Origin: Marmoricola sp.
GTDB lineage: Bacteria; Actinomycetota; Actinomycetes; Propionibacteriales; Nocardioidaceae
Length of the DNA: 11,936 nucleotides
Direction: 5' to 3'
NCBI GenBank assembly: GCA_030151765.1
Contig: JASLCW010000013.1
Coordinates: forward strand, 1-11,936
Shown here: one piece after another, positions 1 through 4,977 of the stretch
How positions within the stretch are numbered: the stretch's first letter is position 1
Layout of the letters: each line of letters starts with the position of its first letter
Notes under the pieces: generated by a model
Database searches by the model: none
What the model was told of the DNA's origin: nothing
What the model saw: only the letters and a program-made list of their open reading frames with translations
Program-made: the position numbers and the translations under genes

Positions 1-616
1 TCGCGGAGCCCTCCCACACGCACTCGAGATAGCACTCGTCGGAGACCAGGAGCGCGCCACGCTCGCGGCACCAGTCGACCATCTTGCGCAGGTGCTCGAC
101 GGGCAGCACCCGACCGGTCGGGTTGGACGGCGAGTTGACCCAGACGATCTTCGGTCGGCGCGGTCCGAGGTCGAGCATCGCGTCGGCGGCGACGCATTCG
201 GCGCCGGCCAGTGCCGCACCTACCTCGTAGGTCGGATAGGCCAGCCGGGGCCGCACGATCAGGTCACCCTCGCCGACCCCGAGGTGGAGTGCCAGCGAGG
301 CGATGAGCTCCTTCGACCCGACGACCGGCAGTACGCCGTCCAGGCCCAGATCACGCGCCCCGAAGCGCCGGGAGAGCCAGTCGATGCAGGCCTGCCGGGT
401 CTCGGTGAGCCCGATCGTCAGCGGATAGCCCGGCGAGTCCGCGGCCGCGGCCAGCGCCTGCTGAGCGACCGCAGGCGTCGGGTCGACCGGGGCGCCGACC
501 GAGAGGTCGACGATCCCGTCGGGATGCGAGCGCGCCTTCTCGGCGTACTCGGTCAGGTGGTCCCAGGGGAAGTCGGGGAGCCGGCTCGAGACCGGTCCCC
601 GCCGCGTGGACGTCAG
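1..616 (-). CDS. dapC: succinyl-diaminopimelate aminotransferase, N-terminal half (cut by window edge)
   Basis: PLP-dependent fold-type I aminotransferase. In the succinylase branch of lysine/diaminopimelate synthesis DapC transfers an amino group from glutamate to N-succinyl-2-amino-6-ketopimelate in the cytoplasm. About 205 codons are visible of the usual ~360. The N-terminus carries SSRLPDFPWD and DLSVGAPVDPTP, typical of the actinobacterial family. Further on are NSPSNPTGRVLP (class I aminotransferase loop) and SDECYLE, whose Asp and Tyr contact PLP. The PLP lysine lies beyond the edge. The frame has no ATG, GTG or TTG near its beginning. The best start is CTG at 616–614, overlapping the fdxA TGA in a CTGA arrangement like the common ATGA coupling, with AGGA just upstream. 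The nearest conventional in-frame start is GTG at 748, deep inside fdxA. Function fairly sure from motifs and the fdxA neighbour; the start is an inference. Confidence 0.85.
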   Translation of the reverse strand, partial: MTSTRRGPVSSRLPDFPWDHLTEYAEKARSHPDGIVDLSVGAPVDPTPAVAQQALAAAADSPGYPLTIGLTETRQACIDWLSRRFGARDLGLDGVLPVVGSKELIASLALHLGVGEGDLIVRPRLAYPTYEVGAALAGAECVAADAMLDLGPRRPKIVWVNSPSNPTGRVLPVEHLRKMVDWCRERGALLVSDECYLECVWEGSA

Positions 617-939
617 TGGTCCTGATTCTGCGGGGGCAGCTCGGCGATCGACGCGTGGTCGTGGTCGATCTCGCCCATCTTCGCGGCGCCGCCCGGCGAA
701 CCGAGGTCGTCGAAGAAGTGCACGTTGGCGTCGTAGTAGCCCTTCCACTCCGCCGGGGTGTCGTCCTCGTAGTAGATCGCCTCGACGGGGCAGACCGGCT
801 CGCAGGCGCCGCAGTCAACGCACTCGTCCGGGTGGATGTAGAGCATCCGCTTGCCTTCGTAGATGCAGTCCACAGGACACTCGTCGACACAGGCACGGTC
901 CTTGACGTCGACACAGGGCTGGGCGATGACGTAGGTCAC
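613..939 (-). CDS. fdxA: 7Fe ferredoxin (one 3Fe-4S and one 4Fe-4S cluster)
   Basis: Small soluble electron carrier of 108 residues, the usual size of actinobacterial FdxA. It starts TYVIAQPCVDVKDRACVDEC. Cysteines sit at 9, 17, 21, 25, 40, 43, 46 and 50. By analogy with Azotobacter ferredoxin I, Cys9, 17 and 50 would bind the 3Fe-4S cluster and Cys21, 40, 43 and 46 the 4Fe-4S cluster; Cys25 is the extra conserved one. The C-terminal tail is acidic with LGSPGGAA, as in mycobacterial homologues. The GTG start at 939 is fixed by an excellent AGGAGG at 950–945, 5 nt upstream; the open frame continues further upstream but is not used. It is the first gene of an operon with dapC. The 5' leader of about 60 nt contains a perfect 10-bp palindrome, GCGGTACCGC (965–974), of unknown role. 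Confidence 0.94.
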   Translation of the reverse strand: MTYVIAQPCVDVKDRACVDECPVDCIYEGKRMLYIHPDECVDCGACEPVCPVEAIYYEDDTPAEWKGYYDANVHFFDDLGSPGGAAKMGEIDHDHASIAELPPQNQDH

Positions 940-1003
940 CTGGTCCTCCTCGAAGAGAGCTCGCGCGGTACCGCAGATGCGCCACCGGAAGTGGCTGCAC
1001 CTC

Positions 1004-1009
1004 AGCCTA
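1004..1009 (-). promoter_or_regulatory. candidate -10 box of fdxA–dapC
   Basis: On the minus strand the hexamer TAGGCT fits the actinobacterial TANNNT -10. It would start transcription near 997 and give an RNA leader of about 58 nt before the fdxA GTG. No clear TTGACA-like -35 is seen. It shares bases 1008–1009 with the opposing -10 of the acetyltransferase gene. Confidence 0.45.
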
Positions 1010-1013
1010 GTAT
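1008..1013 (+). promoter_or_regulatory. candidate -10 box of the GNAT gene, leaderless type
   Basis: TAGTAT lies exactly 7 nt before the GTG at 1021. No Shine-Dalgarno sequence precedes that GTG. This spacing puts the transcription start at or next to the start codon, as expected for a leaderless mRNA. No strong -35 is visible. Confidence 0.5.
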
Positions 1014-1020
1014 CCCCAAA

Positions 1021-1953
1021 GTGGAACCTGTACCAGACCCCGGGAAAAGGGCCGGATCGCTCGGCCCCGGCGTCGTCGGCCAGCGGGTCGTCATACGCCG
1101 GCTGCTGCCCGGCCAGACCGGTCCGACCGGTGGTCCGGCCTTCACCGATGTGCTCGGGATCTGCGTCAGCTGGGCCGACGGCACGGCGGTGATCCTGCGT
1201 GAGGACGGCACCCGCGTCTCGATCGCGACGAGCGAGATCGTGTCCGGCAAGCCGGTGCCGCCGCGGCCGCCGGTGCGGCACCGGGTGACCACCCGTGAGG
1301 CGGAGAGCCACGCCGCGCCCCTCTGGCCGCGGGTGGACCGGACGCCCCTGGGCGAATGGGAGCTCCGCTTCGACCCGGCACCGGTCGGTCGTCCGCGCAA
1401 GCGCGCCAACTCCTGCCTCGCGATCGGCGATCCGGGCGTCCCGATCGACCGGGCTGCCGCCGCCGTGGTCGCCCACTACCGCGAGCGGGACCGGCCGGCA
1501 CTGGTCCAGGTCGAAGCCGATTCCGGTGTCGACCGAGCCCTCACCGACCTGGGCTGGACCCCCGTGTCGGGCGATGCCGCACTCCTCCTCGGCTCGCTCG
1601 CCCGCGCCCGCCGCCTCCTCCCCCACAATGACCTGCCCGTCACCGTCACCGTCACCTACGACGATCCCCGCGCCCAATCCCGTTACCTGATTGGGGAAAG
1701 TGTGATCGGCTCCGCGGAGGCGGCGTACGACGGCGACTGGCTGGGCGTGCACTCACTAGAGGTGAACGAGGCCCATCGACGGCAGGGAATCGGCAACGCG
1801 CTGCTCGCCGAACTCATCGACTTCGGCGCCGAGAGGGGCTGCCTGACGCTCTGGCTGCATGTCGAGCTGGACAACGCGCCGGCACTCGCGATGTACGAGG
1901 CGCTCGGCCTCGAGGTCCACCACACCTGCCGCTATCTCACGGCACCCGCCTGA
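1021..1953 (+). CDS. GNAT-family N-acetyltransferase with N-terminal SH3-like domain
   Basis: Predicted cytoplasmic acetyl-CoA-dependent acyltransferase, 310 residues; substrate unknown. Residues about 18–82 form a small beta-rich region (GQRVVIRRLLP, FTDVLGICVSWADG, ending GKPVPPRP), which I recognise as a recurring N-terminal module of actinobacterial GNATs. Residues about 110–200 (GEWELRFDPAPVGRPRKRANS, then a predicted helix and GWTPVSGDAA) look like a degenerate first GNAT half. Residues 205–310 are the catalytic GNAT fold, with the acetyl-CoA pyrophosphate loop RRQGIGNA at 253–260 and the closing DNAPALAMYEALGLEVHH. GTG 1021 is chosen because a TAGTAT box lies 7 nt upstream and the longer open frame upstream runs antisense through fdxA. 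The stop is only 4 nt from the convergent vanW-like gene. Family is sure; role in the cell is not. Confidence 0.88.
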   Translation: MEPVPDPGKRAGSLGPGVVGQRVVIRRLLPGQTGPTGGPAFTDVLGICVSWADGTAVILREDGTRVSIATSEIVSGKPVPPRPPVRHRVTTREAESHAAPLWPRVDRTPLGEWELRFDPAPVGRPRKRANSCLAIGDPGVPIDRAAAAVVAHYRERDRPALVQVEADSGVDRALTDLGWTPVSGDAALLLGSLARARRLLPHNDLPVTVTVTYDDPRAQSRYLIGESVIGSAEAAYDGDWLGVHSLEVNEAHRRQGIGNALLAELIDFGAERGCLTLWLHVELDNAPALAMYEALGLEVHHTCRYLTAPA

Positions 1954-1962
1954 CCGATCAGG
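1949..1962. terminator. small hairpin spanning two convergent stop codons
   Basis: CCTGA–CCGA–TCAGG, a 5-bp perfect stem with a 4-nt loop. The left arm contains the TGA of the GNAT gene and the right arm the TGA of the opposing vanW-like gene. Weak outer pairing (CACC with GGTG, with bulges) could extend it. It may act as a minimal bidirectional terminator, but the stem is short and there is no U-tract. Confidence 0.3.
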
Positions 1963-3571
1963 GTGAGGGCGTCGCCGACGGCGGCAGACACTGGACCGTG
2001 TTGATCGGCAGGTAGGTCGAGTCGAAGGTCGACGGCGTACCGGGGCCGGTGCGGGCGACACTCACGGAGAAGCCGGCCTGCCCTGTCCGCGGGGTGCACT
2101 CCGGCGACGAGGAGACGCCCGTGCCGGGCGGCACCGGGTCGGTCTGCGGCCCCACCGTCACCTTGGCGTGCAGGCCCTTCGCCGACCATGCCGTGAAGCG
2201 AGCCTGCTGCGTCCCGACGCGTTCCACCGTGATCAGCCATGCGCGCCCCTTCGGCGCGGACAGCTCGACATCCTTCGCTGCCAGGCCCACCGGAAGATCG
2301 GCGCGGTACGCCGCCGTCGGCGAGAAGGAGTCGATGTTCATGCTCGACTTCAAGGCCAGCTGGAAGATCGCGGAGCCCACGCCGGCGTTCGTCGTACCCA
2401 GCACGGTCGCCAGATGGAGTCCCGAACGCGGCGTGACGACCGCACCGTCGAGCCGGGCAGCGAGGCCACCATCGACCTTGGCGGTCACCGAGGCGACCTT
2501 CCGGCTCACCTGCCAGCCGCGGGCGGCGGCGGTCGACACCGTGGGTGCCGTGAGCGCGGCATGCACGCTCGCGACGCGCGCGGAAGCCTTCTTGGTGAGA
2601 GCGGCCACGAAGGCATCGCGGAGCGCGCCGGCGTCGTACGCCGCTCCGATCACCGCCGGCACCACCCGGGGACGTCCGTTGCTCAGCGCCAGCGTCGCGT
2701 CGACGGGCTTGGGCCCGATGGTCGGGAGCGCCGGCGCCAGCACCTTCACGAGCGTGTTCGGATCGATGAGCGGGACCAGGCCGCCATTGCTCGGGACCAT
2801 CTGGATCGCCGGACCGAAGACCCTCGGCGAGACCTCGAAGGAATGTCCGCCGATCACCACGCGCACCGGTGCCGACATCGCCGGATCACCGAAGTCATGG
2901 AGTGCCTTGCGAACCTGTGCCGGCGACACATAGGGCCGGCGGACCGTCATCGGCAGCTCGACCGCGTCGTGGCTGAAGATCAGCTTCGGCACCATGCCGG
3001 CCGTCGCGTCGGCGTCGATCGCCAGGCCGGAGCGGCCGTACACCGGGCTCGCCTTGCCGTCCCGGAAGGAGATGGTGCCCTCGATCGCCGGGCGGCCGAT
3101 CTGGCCGGTGAGCTTCAGCAGGGCCGCGTCGAAACTGCTGCGGTCGACCCGTACGACGGCATCCCGGTCACCGCCGTCGGTCAGGAAATGCCACAGCGAG
3201 GCCGGTGACCAGCGGCTCGCCGTCGCCCCGGTGGCGGCGACCGTGCCCCGGAAATCGATGGTCACCCCGGCCGCCGCGACGTCGAAGGGGTAGTCGTGGT
3301 CGGAGCTGGTGAACCGAATCGGCCGCGAGAGATCCGGGCCCAGCCGCTGCGCCAGCCGGGCGACCGCGTCGTTCTCGTTCATCCCACCGATCGAGACGCC
3401 TTCGACACTCACGCCCAGGGGCACCCGGTCGGCGCTGTAGAGGTGCAGCGCGGCGTACCCGCCGATCGCGATCAGGACGAAGAAGCCGAAGAGCCAGCGC
3501 ACCCGGCGGTGCGAGGTGCCACGTCCTCCGTTCTCCCGAAGGACGCCGTCGTCGTCGTCGAAGAAGCTCAC
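1958..3571 (-). CDS. membrane-anchored peptidoglycan-binding / divergent VanW-family protein
   Basis: 537 residues; probable cell-envelope protein anchored by one N-terminal helix. Residues 1–23 are acidic then basic (cytoplasmic), about 24–46 are a membrane segment (WLFGFFVLIAIGGYAAL), and the rest would be outside. About 55–210 and 225–345 look like two putative peptidoglycan-binding repeats of the YoaR/VanW type. About 350–470 resembles the VanW domain (LDGAVVTP, then TTNAGVGSAIFQLAL, then SPTAAYRADLPVGL). However, the loop usually rich in glycine with GGGVCQ is shortened and its cysteine is missing. The tail has two cysteines (492, 528) and ends Pro/Ser-rich. The GTG start at 3571 has only a weak upstream purine run. 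It lies 9 nt after the mshB stop, so translation is probably coupled. VanW-like proteins have no settled biochemical role; envelope location is an inference from the topology. Confidence 0.78.
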   Translation of the reverse strand: MSFFDDDDGVLRENGGRGTSHRRVRWLFGFFVLIAIGGYAALHLYSADRVPLGVSVEGVSIGGMNENDAVARLAQRLGPDLSRPIRFTSSDHDYPFDVAAAGVTIDFRGTVAATGATASRWSPASLWHFLTDGGDRDAVVRVDRSSFDAALLKLTGQIGRPAIEGTISFRDGKASPVYGRSGLAIDADATAGMVPKLIFSHDAVELPMTVRRPYVSPAQVRKALHDFGDPAMSAPVRVVIGGHSFEVSPRVFGPAIQMVPSNGGLVPLIDPNTLVKVLAPALPTIGPKPVDATLALSNGRPRVVPAVIGAAYDAGALRDAFVAALTKKASARVASVHAALTAPTVSTAAARGWQVSRKVASVTAKVDGGLAARLDGAVVTPRSGLHLATVLGTTNAGVGSAIFQLALKSSMNIDSFSPTAAYRADLPVGLAAKDVELSAPKGRAWLITVERVGTQQARFTAWSAKGLHAKVTVGPQTDPVPPGTGVSSSPECTPRTGQAGFSVSVARTGPGTPSTFDSTYLPINTVQCLPPSATPSP

Positions 3572-3580
3572 GCGGGCTTT

Positions 3581-4486
3581 TCAGCTCAGGCCGGCGAAGA
3601 GATCGGATTCGAGGCCGTCGGGACCGACCGGTCCCTTGCTGCCCTTGGCGATCCGGAAGAACTCGGAGCCCCACACCTCGTTGCCGACATTGTTCGACAA
3701 CGCGAAGAAGGGGCCGTCGAGCGAGATCTGGGTGGCGTGCGCCTTCATCGCCTCCATCTTGAGCTCCACGTACGACGAGCCGTCGATGCGGGCGGCGAGG
3801 TTCTCGTCCTCGGTCACGAAGGGCGGCAGCGGGCCATCGGGATCCATGCCCTCGAAGCTCGTGGTGTCGCCGGCATCGCGCAGCCGGCGCAGGCCCTCGC
3901 GCATGCGGCTCGCGGACATCGCACCCCAGTAGATCTTGGGGATGTCCCAGGCCTCGCCCAGGTCGCGCCGGTACGACGGCACCGCGGCCAGCGTGGCGCC
4001 GTACATCGCGACGCGGTGCGCCTGGATGTGATCGGGGTGGCCGTAGCCCCCGAACTCGTCGTACGTGACGAGCACCTGCGGACGCGTCTCCCGGATGACC
4101 GCGACGAGATCGGTCGCGGCGGCGGTCAGATCGGCGTTCCAGAAGGCATTGTCGTGGATGTCGTCGGCGGCTACGGCGTGACCGTCCTCGTGCCATTGCA
4201 TGCCGGAGTCGCGGTACGTGCCGAAGCCGCCGAGGTAGCGGTGGTCGGTGACGCCCAGCACCTTCATGGCGTTGTCGAGCTCGATCTTGCGCTGGTCGGC
4301 GAGGGTGTCGTCCTGGTCGGCGGCCATGTGGGCCATCTCGGGGACGAGGATCTCGCCCATCTCACCGCCGGTGCAGGTGATCAGGGTGACCTGCGCCCCC
4401 TCGGCGACGTACTTCGCCATCGTCGAACCCTGGCCGATCGTCTCGTCGTCCGGGTGGGCGTGCACCAGCAGCAAACGCTTGTCCAT
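3581..4486 (-). CDS. mshB: N-acetyl-glucosaminyl-inositol deacetylase (mycothiol biosynthesis)
   Basis: Zinc-dependent deacetylase of the LmbE/PIG-L fold, 301 residues, close to the family length. It removes the acetyl group from GlcNAc-inositol to give GlcN-inositol, the second-stage intermediate of mycothiol, in the cytoplasm. The AHPDDE motif at 10–15 supplies the zinc ligands His11 and Asp14 and the general base Asp13. GGYGHPDHIQAHR (146–158) supplies His150 and the third zinc ligand His153, matching His144 and His147 of the M. tuberculosis enzyme. The C-terminus has the family's YVELKMEAMKAHATQI and WGSEFFRI. Chosen start: ATG at 4486, because a TAGGAT box ends 7 nt before it and the catalytic motif begins 9 residues later. 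An ATG two codons upstream (4492) is the alternative. Mca, the related mycothiol-conjugate amidase, is a paralogue to exclude; the TQISLDGPFFALSNN region and length favour MshB. Confidence 0.88.
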   Translation of the reverse strand: MDKRLLLVHAHPDDETIGQGSTMAKYVAEGAQVTLITCTGGEMGEILVPEMAHMAADQDDTLADQRKIELDNAMKVLGVTDHRYLGGFGTYRDSGMQWHEDGHAVAADDIHDNAFWNADLTAAATDLVAVIRETRPQVLVTYDEFGGYGHPDHIQAHRVAMYGATLAAVPSYRRDLGEAWDIPKIYWGAMSASRMREGLRRLRDAGDTTSFEGMDPDGPLPPFVTEDENLAARIDGSSYVELKMEAMKAHATQISLDGPFFALSNNVGNEVWGSEFFRIAKGSKGPVGPDGLESDLFAGLS

Positions 4487-4493
4487 GCGCATG

Positions 4494-4499
4494 ATCCTA
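4494..4499 (-). promoter_or_regulatory. candidate -10 box of mshB, leaderless type
   Basis: TAGGAT on the minus strand, separated by exactly 7 nt from the ATG at 4486. If used, the mRNA would start at the ATG and have no Shine-Dalgarno. No good -35 is seen 16–18 nt upstream. Confidence 0.5.
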
Positions 4500-4518
4500 G
4501 TGAGCGACCGGACAGGCC

Positions 4519-4568
4519 CTAGTGGTCCGTCTGCCAAATACCGCGGCGGAGCGCAGCCACACCACTAG
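4519..4568. repeat. 8-bp inverted repeat between mshB and its upstream neighbour
   Basis: CTAGTGGT (4519–4526) and its exact complement ACCACTAG (4561–4568), 34 nt apart, with a further CTGC/GCAG pair inside (4531–4534 and 4553–4556). The right arm includes the TAG stop of the small upstream gene. It may be a weak terminator of that gene or an operator for mshB; the large loop makes a terminator less certain. Confidence 0.35.
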
Positions 4569-4858
4569 TCCACGGCTCGCTGGTCACGGTGGTGGCGGCG
4601 CGGTGCGGCCGGCAGATCGAGAGGTGCCGGCGTGATCCGCGCGTCGGAGGGATGGTCGACCCAGCCGTCGTACTCCTCGGCGGCAAGCTCCAACAAGGTC
4701 TCCGGTGCATCGCTGGTGACCGCCCAGGGCTGGTCCTCGTCGTCGTCCTCCCCGGCGAAGGTCACCCGCGAGATGGAGGCGTCGAAACCGCCGGAGCGCA
4801 GCCGGGCCGCGACGAGCTCGGCATCGTCCGCCTCCCAGAACAGGGCCCGCAACTGCAT
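4565..4858 (-). CDS. small acidic conserved-looking protein, function unknown
   Basis: 97 residues, starting MQLRALFWEADDAELVAARL. I do not recognise a named family with confidence. The pattern of a strand, a helix with AARLRSGGFDA, a second strand and an acidic turn (GEDDDEDQPWAV), followed by SDAPETLLELAAEEYDGWVD, suggests a compact alpha/beta (ferredoxin-like) fold. It faintly recalls RraB-type or DUF2007-type small proteins. No signal peptide or membrane segment. The tail (about 78–97) is basic and probably disordered. The ATG at 4858 is chosen because TAGGGT sits 7 nt upstream; the longer open frame upstream would run into the ABC-F promoter. It is upstream of mshB on the same strand, 78 nt away, and mshB has its own promoter-like box. 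Confidence 0.75.
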   Translation of the reverse strand: MQLRALFWEADDAELVAARLRSGGFDASISRVTFAGEDDDEDQPWAVTSDAPETLLELAAEEYDGWVDHPSDARITPAPLDLPAAPRRHHRDQRAVD

Positions 4859-4865
4859 GACGACG

Positions 4866-4871
4866 ACCCTA
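4866..4871 (-). promoter_or_regulatory. candidate -10 box of the 97-residue gene, leaderless type
   Basis: TAGGGT on the minus strand, 7 nt before the ATG at 4858, the same geometry as at mshB. No Shine-Dalgarno lies in the gap (CGTCGTC). The -35 region is not recognisable. Confidence 0.5.
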
Positions 4872-4883
4872 GGCGAAAACCTG

Positions 4884-4913
4884 TTGCGAGCGGGTACGCC
4901 GACCCCGCAGACT
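4884..4913 (+). promoter_or_regulatory. candidate promoter of the ABC-F gene
   Basis: TTGCGA (4884–4889) and CAGACT (4908–4913) with an 18-nt spacer. This is the best -35/-10 pair in the window: CAGACT keeps the A and final T of the -10 consensus. Transcription would start near 4920, giving a leader of about 58 nt before the ABC-F ATG. It lies back to back with the promoter of the 97-residue gene. Confidence 0.5.
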
Positions 4914-4919
4914 CGAGGC

Positions 4920-4931
4920 GTGAAGTTCTGA
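4920..4931 (+). other. possible three-codon leader mini-ORF (Met-Lys-Phe)
   Basis: GTG AAG TTC TGA begins 6 nt after the CAGACT box, the same spacing as the leaderless starts elsewhere in this window. A ribosome could therefore load on it at the 5' end of the ABC-F transcript. Such a short ORF can easily occur by chance. Its interest comes from its place: its stop overlaps the first arm of the stem that covers the ABC-F ribosome-binding site. Confidence 0.3.
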
Positions 4932-4977
4932 GCACTCCCCAATCGCCGTCCTCGTCCCGACGCACCCGGAGCCGCTC
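4930..4977 (+). promoter_or_regulatory. leader RNA stem that would sequester the ABC-F ribosome-binding site
   Basis: GAGC (4930–4933) can pair with GCTC (4974–4977), and CTCC (4935–4938) with GGAG (4968–4971). This gives 8 pairs with a small 1x2 internal loop and a 29-nt terminal loop. GGAG is the only Shine-Dalgarno-like sequence before the ATG at 4978, with a 6-nt spacer. The fold would hide the site and end directly at the start codon. A ribosome sitting on the mini-ORF at 4920–4931 would block the left arm and free it. Confidence 0.4.

Noticed and set aside
965..974. GCGGTACCGC palindrome in the fdxA leader as a regulator site
   Set aside because: Ten-base GC-rich palindromes are expected by chance in this base composition, and it lies well downstream of the promoter; recorded only within the fdxA entry.
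613..1752. 379-codon reading of the fdxA frame starting inside the GNAT gene
   Set aside because: Only the last 108 codons are ferredoxin; the strong AGGAGG before the GTG at 939 and family length fix the true start.
2049..3208. Plus-strand frames opposite the vanW-like gene
   Set aside because: They mirror codon bias of the real gene; no start signals or motifs.
3296..4522. 408-codon plus-strand frame opposite mshB
   Set aside because: Antisense to a gene with intact catalytic motifs; Val/Gly/His-rich shadow without domain features.
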